Assembly (NCBI GenBank): GCA_030998015.1
Contig: JARWMV010000245.1
Location: 558,001-622,000, forward strand
DNA length: 64,000 nucleotides
From: Ceratorhiza oryzae-sativae
Lineage: Eukaryota > Basidiomycota > Agaricomycetes > Cantharellales > Ceratobasidiaceae
Direction of reading: 5' to 3'
Shown here: positions 1 to 12,087 of the stretch, piece after piece
Layout of the letters: each line of letters begins with the position of its first letter
How positions within the stretch are numbered: the first letter of the stretch is position 1
Made by a program: the position numbers and the translations under genes
Notes under the pieces: model-generated
What the model was told of the DNA's origin: nothing
What the model saw: the letters and a program-made list of their open reading frames with translations, nothing else
The model's database searches: none

Positions 1-1
1 A

Positions 2-145
2 GCAGCTGCCGAGAATATAGTCGCTGCGGAGAAGTACATCTTGTGTGAGTTGGATTCGAGGGAGCTGAATAAAGGCTTAAACCGACGACTGGCTAATGCT
101 CACGAATGCCCAGCCTTTATAGCCAGAGAATCTTATCATTTTTAG
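2..145 (+). CDS. 3' end of an unidentified gene (partial)
   Basis: An open frame enters from the left edge (frame 2) and can be spliced once. A GTGAGT donor at 45 pairs with a CAG acceptor ending at 113, with a GCTAAT branch-like site in between, giving a C-terminal tail ending IARESYHF and a TAG stop at 143-145. Only about 25 residues are visible, so no family can be named. The splice signals are good but coding status rests on them alone. The alternative is that this is 3' flanking DNA. Confidence 0.3.
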   Translation, partial: AAAENIVAAEKYILCELDSRELNKGLNRRLANAHECPAFIARESYHF

Positions 146-695
146 GAGCTCCTTGATGTGTTGGGCTGCATGTTCGTCGGCTAACTGATTCTCTGGAATC
201 ATGGTACCAACCGCAGACTGGGAATGACACGGACGGGCGACTCGGCGGAGCATTTGCTTGGAGCTGCTATTTTCGACCTGTCGGTTGACAATGTTAGTCG
301 AGTAATTATGGGACGCAAAGCCATGGATTCTGCGTGCCGAGAGTTTCATGGCCCATCAGAAGTTCTTGCGTGCGCGTAACACTGAGTCCAGCAGTATCAT
401 GCACTACGCATATATTTAGCCGGGGTCGCTTGGTGTTTAGCGGCTCGGCCATTTCGGCGGGCTTGGTGTCATTCCATTAGATACTTGTTTAGGTAAACGC
501 ATCGAACGACCACGGCACTGACGCCGACGGACCATGGATGAAACTTGTTTGCGCCCGCGCGGCACCGGAGTGTAAGCCAATACATTGTTCCGCATTGAAG
601 AAATACAATGTAAAGAAATCAGCTTAGATACCAATAAAACTGAATGAGATATACGAGAGCAACCAAAAATATCAAACCTCGACGACGCTATTCCC
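146..695. other. intergenic, convergent 3' flanks
   Basis: No gene recognised. Short open frames on the minus strand here resemble nothing known and lack splice continuity. The stretch lies between the 3' end of a possible plus-strand gene and the 3' end of the minus-strand MFS gene. Confidence 0.5.
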
Positions 696-2685
696 TTACT
701 CGGGGATGCGCTTCAACTGGCTTGTCACCACTCCCGCGCGCCAAACCAATGCACACATAGCAAGTGCCGTCGCGGCGTAAGTTGCTGACGGACCAACAGT
801 CCAGTATGCGAAGCATGCTACAAAACGGTCAATTCACTTCACTAGGAGTATAAAAACAAGCAATCAACTTACCCAACAACGGCCCGATGGCACGTCCAAG
901 TTGGCCGGAGGACCGGAATTCTCCCAGCGCGCGGCCGGTTTGAATGCGTTGTTGATCACTTTGGATAACTGTGATGTTGTCACTTGCAGAGGTAGTTTTC
1001 AGCTCGATATCGTCTGGGGTTGCCTCTTTGATAGGTGCGGTTGATCTGCCTTTAGCGCGAGGAGGTAAAGGACGCGTCTGTCCCGGTCCGCTCCGTCCAG
1101 TTTGGACAGAGGAGCTCGAGCCAACCGCTGGCTTCTCGGGTGACTGAGTTACGGAGCTTGTGGAAGAAGCAACCTTATTTGGTTCTTCGTCGCACTGTAA
1201 AGACGCGAGTGCAGTCAGAGAGGTCACGACCGTAGCACTGGTGAACGACAATAGAGCTGCTGCTGCGTGAAGCATCGCCACCGCACCACGGACGTCTCCC
1301 GGTGTGACTGATTTGCCACCAGAACCGTGAAGCACTTGGGGGATCCATGAGAGTACGATTAGAGCTGCTGTGCAACTGATCATTCCTCGACGAACGAACG
1401 CTGGCTCGCCTATCACAGCTGTTGCACGACGGACGTATCCACCTTGTAGAATGGCAGAAAAAATGCCGATTAATCCGAGGAGACGGCCGTTTTGGGTATT
1501 ATTCCAGTCAAGTACTGCAATATGGTGGTAAGTATAAGTGTGGGTGTTGATAAAGAAGAGTTCTCACAATCGAAGCTTAGGAAAGTGAGGGTGAACTCAA
1601 CTCCCGAAAAAAGGCTCAAAAAGGAGAAGTGGAGCCTCCCGAGATCATTGAGTAGGAGCTTCCGTTCACCAAAACTGAGCCTCTGATACTTTCCGTGAGC
1701 GGTTTCGCCATCCTCGGGGGCCAACGCAGCTCCTCGAGTCTCAGGAAGAAACACCGCAAGGAAAGCGGTCTCGATGAGGAGAAGCACGAGAGTAAGTATC
1801 GCAGGCGTGGCGTAAATGTTCAGGTCGCGCGCAAACGAGAGAGGTGCGGGATGCATCGAGAAGTAGGCTCCGATTGGAGGACCGATGGTGAAACAAATGG
1901 AAAATGCGATGCCTACAAACATGAGCGCAGCTGAGCGTCGAGAAGGAGGAGTAATGTCTGAAAGTATGGCTCTGTGGTAATTTGAGTACAACGGTTGCAT
2001 GCGGTTAAGCGGGCTCACATTGACAGTTGGACATTTCCTTCACTGATGCCCCCAATAGCTCGAGAGAGCATAAATGAGGCGAAAGAGGTGGATTGAATCC
2101 AGCTACAACAGAGTTATTAAAGTCACGGTGGTTTGGATTTTTGGACGCACACAATCGCCGATAATATGTTTCCCAACATACTGACCAGCAGGATCCTCTT
2201 TCTTCCATATTTGTCTGATAGGCTGCCGATATACGGGGATATAAAGAATTGCAGGGAGCTCGAGACCAGATGTAAGCGAAACTTTTCTCTCGCGGAATTG
2301 CGTCAAGTACCTAAATAGAGATCCCATAAGCCCCTGCATAGTTTATGTCAATGATATGGCGCTAGGCATGAGTGGGCAACGAACACACCCCAAGCAGAAC
2401 CACGTCCCACTTGCGTTGCGCAGCATGAGGCGCAACCCGACCTCGTAGTTGCGAGATTCTTTTCAAGGTAGTCGCAAGCAAAGAGCCATCTGATTCGCGA
2501 AGAGTATACCAATCAATCAAACGCGGGAAGAGCGGAAGGGGTATGGTAAATGCTAGAAATCGTCGTATCGGATGTGAGTAGGCGTTACGGAGACAAGAGA
2601 ATGATAAGATTTTGTTACCAAACAAATCGATTATGAGGGCGAGAACAACCACCCTCTGTACCCACTTCTGCTCCGTCAGTAGCAT
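696..2685 (-). CDS. MFS transporter, MFSD10/TetA-like (DHA1-type)
   Basis: Multi-exon membrane transporter. It starts at ATG 2685 (MLLTEQKWVQRVVVLALIID...) and the first intron joins IDLFG to AFTIPLPLFPRLIDWY. Later exons give the MFS motif-A segment GSLSDKYGRKRILL, the TM4-5 stretch SRAIGGISEGNVQLS and SDITPPSRRSAALMFVGIAF. The second half carries GYVRRATAVIGE and ends in a hydrophobic helix, with stop at 696-698. This matches the fungal relatives of human MFSD10 and bacterial TetA drug/H+ antiporters; the substrate is unknown. An odd feature is a hydrophilic Ser/Pro/Thr-rich loop of about 100 residues between the late TM helices (about 910-1190). It shares a 257-bp divergent promoter with the first PGAM-like gene. 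Confidence 0.85.
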
Positions 2686-2942
2686 AGTGTGTCGTGGTTT
2701 CGTGTAGGCTGACAGCACTGCGACGTGAAACAAACGTGATCTATTTACAGCGCTTTGCAAAAGTATTTGCCGGTCGGGATTTCAAGCGCTCGAGTCGGAA
2801 GCAAACCGAGGGCGTTCGATGCACAGGCGCCGCCAATGCCTCACTCCAAGCGCTCACCAGCCCGTGCAGTCGGTTCCGACTGACTCTCAGCCATTGAATT
2901 ATTTAGAGAAAGCTTCGAAGTAGTGATCAATACTTCACTAAC
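2686..2942. promoter_or_regulatory. divergent promoter, MFS / PGAM-like
   Basis: A 257-bp spacer separates the divergent start codons of the MFS transporter (2685, minus) and the histidine phosphatase (2943, plus). No clear TATA box is seen near either start. Confidence 0.4.
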
Positions 2943-3844
2943 ATGCTAGTATACATAATACGTCACGGCGAGACAAACGAAAACAGGATGGGAATTATAC
3001 AAGGTCAAATGGATACACAACTGAACGAAGCCGGTGAGTGCCTGTGTCTATGACCTAAACCAGTAAACCTCTCAATTATAAGTAGGAAGATATCAAGCAA
3101 GAATAACAGGAGAGGCTTTGAAGAATGTAAACTTTATCGCAGCATATTCGAGTGATTCATCCCGGGCAGCTGATGTATGTACCTCTCTTGAAATGGTGAT
3201 CTACCTCGCTTGAGGCTTGAATAGACGGCACGGGCAATTGTAGCACATCACCTTGACTGCGAGCTTGTGCTAGATTCACGACTGAGGGAACGGGTGAGCT
3301 GCCATTCCATCCATTCCGTATTCCACGCTGACTCCTTCTGTAGTACATGGGAAGTTTGTCTGGGACAAAGGCTCCCGCTCGACGCCCTCTCTCTTCCGAT
3401 GTTGAATCTTCTAGTTCGATTGGGAGGCGCTTGAGGGATTTCTGGGACAATACTCTCGTTCCCCTCTGCGTCAATACGCCCACTTCGACATCAGCGACAG
3501 TAAACAAGGACATGTCAGCGCTCGCCAGCTCGTTGCCACCCGTTGAGCCTGCTGTGCTTATTGTCTCTCACGGTGCAACAATCAGCAAACTCATTCGCGA
3601 CACACTTCTAATCGAGCATGGCTACACGGTTTCTTGCGATATAGCTCGTCGTGGGATCTACAACACAAGCATATCTATTTTGCAGCTGAACATGGCACAC
3701 GATCACCGTCCGAACAGCACCGTAGATGTGTCCAAGACTATCGTAGTCTCAGGAAAGCTTGTCAAGTTCGCTTCGGTTTCACATCTAGTTCGGCAGGAGA
3801 ATATGGTAAAGGAAAATGCTGATATACTTGGTTCACCAGGTTAG
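2943..3844 (+). CDS. histidine phosphatase / PGAM-like, tandem copy 1
   Basis: Four exons (2943-3033, 3086-3174, 3225-3293, 3344-3844) give 249 residues. The N-terminus has the catalytic RHGET motif (MLVYIIRHGETNENRMGIIQG), then AYSSDSSRAAD and AHHLDCELVLD, followed by the diverged LRERYMGSLSG loop that stands where ER-FG-WEG is usual. The second catalytic histidine is in VSHGATISKLIRD. This places it in the fructose-2,6-bisphosphatase/cofactor-dependent mutase branch; a cytosolic sugar-phosphate phosphatase is likely, but the substrate cannot be read from sequence. A paralogue with identical exon phases follows 290 bp downstream. Confidence 0.85.
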
Positions 3845-4134
3845 TTCTTTCTGATTTACTGATTCACTCTTTGCAACCCCCTTCGTTAGAATTTGCTCAT
3901 CGACAACACGTTTCAGAGTCTTTGGTCCACAAGCAGTAGCGTGTCATGTAACCCTCCACTGGACCTATACACCTAGTACTTTCTCTTCCGACAACAATAT
4001 ATGAACATATAAGCGCTGACCGAGCGTTCGAGACGCCCGTTATCTTAGACTTCAAATTTCCAATTCAAGTTCACTGGTACTCCTACAAACCGTGAGCTGC
4101 TGAGACCCCCCTCTGGCCATAGGCGAGCTACAAC

Positions 4135-5060
4135 ATGCTTGTCTACATAATACGTCATGGAGAGACGAATGAAAACCGATTGAATATTATACAAGGCCAT
4201 ATGGACACGCAGCTGAATCAAACGGGTGAGCAGGGCTCTTAACTAGCTTAATCCAAACTTGGAATTCTCTCAGGAAGGGAGCAAGCAGAAGCGACGGGTA
4301 TTGCTCTGAAGGATGTAAGATTCGTCATGGCATATTCAAGCGACTTGTCTCGTGCAGCGGATGTAAGAAACCATCTCAACCAGATCGCATCCTCGCTCTA
4401 CATCTACAATTCAATCAGACAGCTCGAATTATTTTGGCGCATCACCAGAGCTGCGAGCTTCGCATAGACCGCCGCTTGAGAGAAATAGTATCTCGCTCAA
4501 ATACATTCTGTCGCGCCAAACACTAACGATATCTGATTTCGTAGGATATGGGAAGCTTTACGGGCGTACAAGGTCCCACCGGGCTTCCTGATCCACCCGA
4601 CGCCGAGACTTACTACGAAATGGGCAACCGCCTTAGCGATTTCTGGGACAAATGTGTTGTCCCATTTTCAATTTCACCGGATATTGGCAACACCACAGAA
4701 ACAACCGATTATGTTCAACCAGCTACAGGCCTGGGACCCTCCATTGAACCAGCCATCCTTGTAGTTTCACATGGTGCAGCGATCACTAAACTCATACGAG
4801 ATGTGCTTCTGATCGAACATGGCTATTCTACCAACTACAATACATCTGACTACCGGATCCACAACAATGGCATCTCTATCGTGCATCTGACTACTGGCCC
4901 AGCAGTTCAACAAGAGAGCCGTGCCACCAACCGATCAAATGATGCTTTAGAACCCCATTCACCCACTGTGTCCGGCAAGTTAATCGTATTGTCGTCGATA
5001 TCACATTTAGTCGGTCAGACAGATATCGCGAAAGATACTGTTCTTGTGATCGGGTCATAG
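4135..5060 (+). CDS. histidine phosphatase / PGAM-like, tandem copy 2
   Basis: Four exons (4135-4225, 4274-4362, 4419-4487, 4545-5060) give 254 residues. It keeps RHGETNENRLNIIQGHMDTQ, AYSSDLSRAAD, LREIDMGSFTG and the second histidine in VSHGAAITKLIRD. The first three exons are exactly as long as in copy 1 (91, 89 and 69 nt) and all intron phases match, so the two genes arose by tandem duplication. The C-terminal third has diverged most. Both copies retain all catalytic residues visible in the family, so both are likely active. The 290-bp spacer to copy 1 is its promoter and shows no obvious TATA box. Confidence 0.85.
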
Positions 5061-5472
5061 AGTTAGTTTGAAGCCTTTTGTGCACTCTCTAGTCCATCGC
5101 TGAATTTGACTTATGCTATTCGATATAGGAATTAAGGTTCCAGGCACGCAGGATGTCTGACCAGCGACCATGTCCCACCAAGCTAACGTTGGTGCTTATG
5201 CGTCTGTTCCTCCAAAATTTTGACTAGCTATGTTCGTACAAAGGGCAAATTTATTTGATCGAATACAGAAATGGTCTGAATTTGGAATAATATGCCATGT
5301 GTTTAGCTCAAATATCTGCGCGACGAGGGGCTCTGTTGAGGGTTTGGGAATAATGCTCATTCACCTGTTGATCCGTATTGGCGACTGCATGGTATTTGCA
5401 ATTACGCGTGACATCATCCAGATTTTGACCATTTGACACTACGTTCCACCTATTGACCTTGATGGTTTCGTG
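5061..5472. other. intergenic
   Basis: About 410 bp between the second phosphatase and the acidic-protein gene. A short open frame at 5230-5436 is hydrophobic but has no family signature and no conserved splice context. No promoter element is clear. Confidence 0.4.
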
Positions 5473-6898
5473 ATGTTCTTTCAAAGTCGAAATCTATTTC
5501 ACTTGCGGGTAAACAAGTATACTGTCATTCCTCTCTACCTTTACTTGGATGAAGCCCATGAGGACTGGATGAGTCGGCGTATTCTGAACGAAATCATTAG
5601 AGACCTGAAACCACTGTGAATTGATTCTCTTGCAAAGTTAAATGGTTTGGGTTCCTGACTCTATTCACGTAACTTTCCAGAATTGGCCCGAAGCTAATTA
5701 GAGAGAGCCACATCGGTGCGTCCGGGCTGAGCGCGAGCGCGATGAAAAAAGTTGGACAGTCTGTCGTTGAAGTTCACCGTGGAGGTAAATATCTATTTAT
5801 TATCAGGCGGACCTCAAGTGAATTCCGATTCCCCAGAGACCTACCAGTTTGCTTACTTCTTGAAGGCTGCAGAATCTTATGACATGCTCACTAAGGTGTG
5901 CGTAGAGTCTCGTGGCGTCTGAAGGTACTTAGCAATGTGTCCAGGCTCGTGAATTCGTCACAGCAACCACGAATCTCGATCCCCCCACACCTACCGAACG
6001 TACCCCCACCCCAGATCTACCCAAAGCAAAACGCGGTAAGGCGGTGAAAAAGCGTGCACCAAAAGCCAAGTCGCGGCTTCGCGTACCGTCCGCGGCCAAG
6101 AAACGAAAAAGAACTGTTATGGAAGAGGACGAAGAGGACGCAACGGTGTCGGAAACGTGGTCTGATTTAGACAGGGAGATTGAGGCTACTGGAAGTGATG
6201 AGGAAAGCCACAATACCCGGGCCCCTTCGGGCGCCGCCCCGACGAGACGGTCTGCGCGGCAAAGGAATCCCTCTTCGGCCCCGAATGCAGGCAAAGATGT
6301 GGAAGTTGATTTAACCAGCGATTTCACACCTCAGAACTTGCCGCCTACGATCGTCAAGCCCGAGCCTGAGGATAACTTGGCGCTGGGGAACCTCATCCCT
6401 ATTTCTGCGGAAGACGAAACTCCTGCCCCTGCTTCACCCAGCCCCAAGCCTCCTTCAGAACACTTGATCATAGAGGAAGAGGAGGAAAAGCCCAAACAGG
6501 AGCTTCAACTCACCTACGCTGGATATATGATCCCAAGTCGCTGCCTGTGTGTCATAGCAGAGCCATGGCCCGCTCTTCCGACAACTGCTCAACTCGTTTC
6601 TCAGACGACTAGACAGTTTCGTCGTAAATCCGCATCTCCCAAACTTGCATCCAAGTCACGACCATTATTTCGAGCCGATTCAGATGATGAGGAGAGAGAA
6701 GATCAGCTACCACATTATTCTCGAACGCCTGAGCCTGAATTTGACTCTGATGACGAAGAAGGCCGACTCAGAATGTTTAGTCAAATGATCAACAAAGCTG
6801 GAGAAAGGCGTTCCGGTGTAGCCGCTCGTGGCGGGATGGAGGAGTTCGAGGACGATGCTTTATATGGGGATGCAGATGAAGAAGGTAGAGGTATGTAA
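5473..6898 (+). CDS. unidentified acidic, probably nuclear protein
   Basis: Not recognised. Four exons (5473-5615, 5681-5784, 5837-5895, 5945-6898) splice in phase to 419 residues. The first ~115 residues look globular (PLYLYLDEAHEDW, then IGPKLIRESHIGASG, then VHRGETYQFAYFLKAAESYD). After that comes a Lys/Arg-rich nuclear-localisation-like run (KAKRGKAVKKRAPKAKSR), acidic low-complexity tracts (EEDEEDA, EEEEEK, DSDDEE) and one hydrophobic island with two Cys (YAGYMIPSRCLCVIAEPWPA). The C-terminus is again acidic (EEFEDDALYGDADEEG). A chromatin, telomere or DNA-repair role would fit the composition but is inference only. The start codon is the first ATG in the frame and is uncertain. Confidence 0.6.
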
Positions 6899-7070
6899 AT
6901 GCGAAGATAGATTTACTGGGTGTATTTTTTGCGCATCACCCGTGCCACATTTGGGCCGCTTCATTTTGTACTGCATTGATTAACGCATATACCTACTGTC
7001 CAAATCTACGTCGTTGGTGCCTCCTAGGTGCTCGCCTTGGTTCAAACTGAGTATGTATATGCGTATTGAC

Positions 7071-8318
7071 TCAGTCCGAGTCATCATCACTGGGCGCAAA
7101 CCGCCTTTGCAAGCTACTCAGACGCCTCTCCTTTTTACTCTCCTTGCCTGGTAGCTGACCTCTCCCTCCTTTCCTAAATGCGTGCCAATTCGCCTCTATC
7201 CGCCTGACAGCGCCCCATGTATCATTGTGCTGTCCCTCGATAGTATCGTTCTCTGAATAGCACCACTCCGTTTCAATCTGCCACCCTCGCTCCCGTGCGA
7301 TCAGACACAATATGTCCCATGTGCGCTGGGTTGTGTGCGATATAAGCGGGAAGTCAGACTCGACTAGTAATCGAGTTGGTTCGCAGGCTTGGATAAGTTG
7401 TATATGCATGGTTGAATTGGGACGAACGTTGATTGCCGTTGAGAGTGACAGGTATACGTTTCGATGCGATTTCTTTCAATATCCGAGTGAGTAAGGCATC
7501 CTAAATCCTCGCAGATCGAACTCACCTCGATGTTCTTCCATACGTCGCTACTGAGCGTACAGCTGTGAAGATCTACATTGATCTTTTCCCAAGCTACACC
7601 ATGCTGGCTCCTCATTTTCTTTAGCAAATCAACCGTCGCCCCGCTCGCTTTGACGCTATGCAAACTAACATTCCTCCGCAGTTCAACCGCAACGCCAATC
7701 TGAGCTTCGAGAATTGCGAGCTGATGTTCCAGCGGAACCGTGAAAGGCGATAACTTCATGCCGTCCTCTTCTACTTGGGGATACCGTACCCTAAACGCAC
7801 GATCTATCCCGACTTCGCCTAGCATGGCTGTTGCCGAAGATTGAAGATTTTCCCGTAATTCTTCGATTATGGACGATAGCGCACGAGGGGCAGGAAGAGA
7901 TGGAAGAATTCGATGAAAGGCGTCTTCTTGAGTTTGTTTCGGAGCGAAGAGTGCACGGTAGTGATCTTCGGTTGGCGGCGGCGTGTCGGACAAGGAAATT
8001 TGATGCGACCACCATGGATGATATCCTATAAATTTAGATTAGTCTAGTTTCTTGCGCGTTAATCTCGGGCGTACCGAAACACATAATCACTTTGTCACCC
8101 ATCCTCTTGCCCAGGTCCTTGACCTTTTCTTGATCATGCGTATGCGTAGACATGGCACAAATTTGCCCAAGCTGTACTCCATTTATGTCATAATCGGCGA
8201 TAGGTGAGCTATCCGTAGGGTGACAGTGGGCATCAACAAGGTGAATCAAGACCGAAGCCGAGGGCAGCGGGTTGCTAGCAGGTGTTTGAGTCACTTCGCC
8301 CCCCGAGCTAAAGCACAT
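7071..8318 (-). CDS. TatD-family hydrolase (Scn1-like)
   Basis: Three exons. The first gives LVDAHCHPTDSS with the metal-binding H-x-H and ends VIMCFG. Splicing across the intron starting at 8074 gives FGYHPWWSH, the family's GxHPW motif. Exon 2 holds GEVGIDRAF (metal-bridging Glu), LEHQLAILEAQ and the metal-binding His in NVSLHSVKASG. Exon 3 reads NVYLSLSTAINV then LLVESDFP with the last metal-binding Asp. This matches the fungal TatD relatives typified by fission yeast Scn1 (Cut9-interacting protein). Expected activity is metal-dependent hydrolase/nuclease. The ATG at 8318 was chosen as the first in frame upstream of the motif. Confidence 0.85.
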
Positions 8319-8823
8319 ATCAAGGTCTAATATAAGAGCAGGTTGGATGAAGAACGTAGCCAAGTGTTTAGCCGAGATGACGGTGGAAGTCGAAATTGAG
8401 CTCGTGATTTCACAAACACAAACGCCATCCACAATCCAAAACATACAATTCCATTTGGCTAAAAAGAGGAAAAACTACTTGGGATGCGGTATAATACTAT
8501 AAGTGCCAATCGATACAAGTGACAAACACAACCACAAACAACAACGCAGTCGAACCGTCCGCGATGTAAGGTAAATTGAATGCAGGTGTCCGTGACTAAG
8601 AGGATAAAAACGTCCACAAGCGTCCTGGGGGTTGTACATATCCTTCTTGGTCGAATGACAGATATACTATATGCAGCAGAAATTCGGAGAGATGGTGGAG
8701 AGCGCAGCCTCCGAGAGTGATTAGAGCGAAAAGGAAGAAGAGAGATGACAATGTTTCATGTTGCAGATTGCCGCAAACTGTTTCTTTACCATAGTCAGTT
8801 AATCCACAGAGAGCAGGTAGTAT
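8319..8823. other. intergenic (TatD promoter / YTH 3' flank)
   Basis: About 500 bp. It lies upstream of the TatD gene and downstream of the YTH gene, both on the minus strand. No conserved gene or clear element seen. Confidence 0.4.
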
Positions 8824-11699
8824 TTAAAAGTTGTTTCCGCCCATTGCAGCATTCGCCCCCGGATACGGGCTTGGTGGCCCGGGCGAACGCGTACTCTGCA
8901 GACCTTGCTGAGCTTGCATCTGCTGTTGATACTGGGTTTGCATCTGCAGCATCTGCATTTGGAGCTGCTGCTGCTGAAGTGCGAGCTGTTGCTGTCCAGG
9001 TGGAAGGGTTGATGGGTTGGGCATTGCGTACGGGTGCTGAACAGGTTGGGGTGATGGGGCAGTACTCATTTTTTGCATGGACTGCAACTGGGGAACGGGG
9101 ATAAAGGTCAGTTTAGGGAAAGGCAAAGATAAGGATATGAAAAACGCATGCGGGCTCACCTCGTAGAACGCAAAGTCCTGAAGCAGGGATGTCCGAGCCG
9201 GGTGGGTGAAGAAAATCCGGAGCATTTCATGCCCGGCTTCAGGCAAGAGTTCTTGCGTATCGCGCGAATTGGTTACCGGCTTGCGTTCCTGCGTGTTACT
9301 GAAAATAGCCAAACCAAGACAGACGGGATAAGCGCGATCAGCACCCCCACATCTGATAAACAATATCCCGTAAAAGGCCTTACTTGAGGCGAATGTGACG
9401 AAGATTTGCGTTTGGAATATCTCGCACGAAGATCCATCGAACTTTGAACACCCCTTTCCACTTGTCCTGAGCCCAAACGGTGGACGACCGGGTATAGTCC
9501 ACAGGGGTAAGCATTTCAGCCATGCCGCAGAAGTGGCCACTGGCAATGCATAGCCACCGGTTAGACCGAGCCCGATACAAATTCATCAAAATGGGAGAAC
9601 CTACCTTGCGTTGACGCTAAAGAATAGGTAGATAGGACCTCGGCCGGCGCACTCTTTGAACGCCTTATCAAGACGTTTGTTACCGGGGTCTGTCGAACTC
9701 CAGATCTCATACTTGAGGGATTTGTGCACATCATCTTCAGTGTATGATTTGATAACGAAATAGCGAGCCTATAGAGTCGGAAAAAACCGAATGAATACCA
9801 TCGTTCTCCAAGATTAAAAAGTGCCACTCACGAATTGGGGACGAATATCAAACGTGGCAGGATTGTAACCCTTGGCCATGATAAGTGCGGGCATATCGAC
9901 GGGGCTAAGGTATCCGCTCGGACTCGTGCCACCGTTTCCAGTACCCGCCGCTCCAGCTCCAGATGCACCGCCCTGGGTCGGACTTCCGACAGCGGTATTG
10001 ACTTGCAGGCGGGTCTGACCAAGTGCGGGACTCATACCTCCCATCCCACCGGGGTTCATCATACCCATATTCATTCCCATGCGTGCAAATGAAGCAGCGT
10101 CAAGACCGCCCCCCACATTCATGCCTCCAAAATTTATTCCGGGCTGCATCATCCCAGCGTACGCCGGAGGGAGTGACGGCACAGGCGGAGCGCCAGACGC
10201 GTCGAACCCTCCGTTTCCTCCAGGACGGCCGACGATCCGATCTTTCTGATCCCAAACCACTCCGCTGGCCGTAAACGGCTTATCGTCTTGACGCTGGCCA
10301 TTGTTCGGAGTACCATTCTCACGGTACCCAGCGCCTTGCTCGCCAAGCCGGCCGTTCCAGCGACGAAGTTGCGGAATGCCATGGCCGATTGGGGGAACGT
10401 AAGCCGCAGCACTCTGAGGTTGTTTGGGCGGAACAGCGGGAGGGGATAAATCGGTGATGAGTTGCAGCTTTCCCATTCCACGTCCACTACCATTGAATCC
10501 AGCTTGAGCGGCGATCTGCTGCTGCTGGTTTGGTTGGGCGCCACCAGGCTGAGGTGAGTTAGCCCGGAAACGGGGCGGGTGGTTTGGTCCGGGCGACAGG
10601 CGATGTGGAGTCGGTGGGCCAGAAACGTCGAGATTCTGTGAAGGCGGTGCCAGCTCCATGTTGCCGAGCGAGCGCTGAATTTCGTCGATCGAGGCATCTT
10701 GACGCCATTCTTGATTTGCAGCAGATGGGACAGGAGGGGTAGCTGGTCCCCAAGGGACACGACCGATTGGACTCATGGGTGAGTGGCCATGATCGTTGTC
10801 TGCATAGGCCGGCGAAGGAGGAGAGGGAGACTGGGCGGCACGTTCGGCAGCGCGTTGTGCGGCGAGGCGGCGGCGACCGGCAGCGCCGGCAGCAGCGGTT
10901 GCGGTGAGGCTTGTGTGCCGACGGACGTTGGATGCAGGCGGAGGGGAAACCGAAGGGCGAGGGCCATACGGGTTAGGCGACAAGGCGCCGTTATTGGATG
11001 ACTGCGATTGTGATCGACTATGGCTAGGCTGGAAGTACGGATTGTTGCCCGAGAGCGGACTGAGCGAGGCTTCACCATCAGGGCCATGCTGTAAGGGATA
11101 TTCGAGAATCGTTGTTAGTATCGAATACGCAAATAGCATAGCAGCAGCAAACGCGGAGAGTTGATCGGGCGCTGGGAGTATATAGGGCACTGGGATGCAG
11201 TGCATACTAACCTCGTCTTCTCTCAAACCACGCATTTCCGACTCCCATTCTTCTTCACCCTCGCCGGCATGGTCTGCGGCGATGACTGAGAGGCTGTTGA
11301 TGTTTCGGCCACTCGGCGAGAGTGTACCTGACTGCGTGCCCGTTCGGCTCGACTTGAAAGCTACAATGACAAGAATGCGCAGCATCAGTATGCGAGCGGA
11401 AGGATATAAGCGGGCGATGCAGCGCAAGGTCGTGACTGACCTCGGTGGCGATTCGTGGGGAGCGATGCATGCCGGTGGAGCAGGGCACCCTTGGCGTCTC
11501 CGACCGCGCCAGGAGCGGTGTTCCAGGGCTCGTCAGCGCGATCGTCTTCGGCAAAGAACTCCTGGTCCTCTTCGGAGATGGGCGCACGATGGGCGGGACG
11601 AACTGTGCGAGACGATGAGGAGATCGTGTGGACCCGGCGGACAGAGGCGGCGCCGAGCGGCGAGACTGTGTCGTTTGGCGATGTAGGAGTATCCTCCAT
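8824..11699 (-). CDS. YTH-domain m6A RNA reader (YTHDF/Pho92-like)
   Basis: Multi-exon gene from ATG 11699 ([16 protein letters not shown]) to TAA 8824-8826. The long N-terminal part is disordered, rich in Pro/Ser/Asn/Gln/Gly. The YTH domain (about 9130-9790) begins [18 protein letters not shown], then [34 protein letters not shown] and [15 protein letters not shown]. The three Trp of the aromatic m6A cage (in EIWSS, VWAQ and DKWKG, by analogy with YTHDF proteins) are all kept. The tail is Gln-rich ([19 protein letters not shown]), typical of condensate-forming YTHDF proteins. It probably controls stability or translation of methylated mRNA in the cytoplasm. Confidence 0.92.
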
Positions 11700-12087
11700 T
11701 TTTATCGAGCGTTTTTCTTGGGGCAAGTGGTTGTTGAATAGAAAAGGAAACCCAAGAACCTAGTTGGCTTGAGCCGATTGGGGCCGAGAGCGACCGAGGC
11801 CGGAGACGCAGGTTGCGAGGGGAGACCAATTGAATTGGGCTGGCAAAGACTTTTATCAGCTATTTTCGAGGCGTGGATTCGGCCGTGCACTGGGTCGATG
11901 CAATGCGATGCGCTGCTGGGCCCTCGTTGCGGTCCGTGTCCAGAGATGAGAATTAAGCGTCGGGCGGATTGAATCTCGCCCCGGACAGCCACCATGACAT
12001 GATCAGCAGCACGTGACATATCTATTGGCATCATACTCTAGTCGGCCTCTCCACACAACCCTAACCCGCATTAGTCCAGGATCCAGA
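11700..12087. promoter_or_regulatory. divergent promoter, YTH reader / FucD
   Basis: A 388-bp spacer between divergent start codons at 11699 and 12088. It is GC-rich near the YTH side. No TATA box seen. Confidence 0.4.

Noticed and set aside
5785..5806. A 22-nt intron in the acidic-protein gene
   Set aside because: Too short to splice; a 52-nt intron from the same donor to 5836 restores the frame and a sensible sequence.
11700..11726. Upstream extension of the YTH reader to 11726
   Set aside because: The codon there is TTG, not ATG; the first ATG is 11697-11699.
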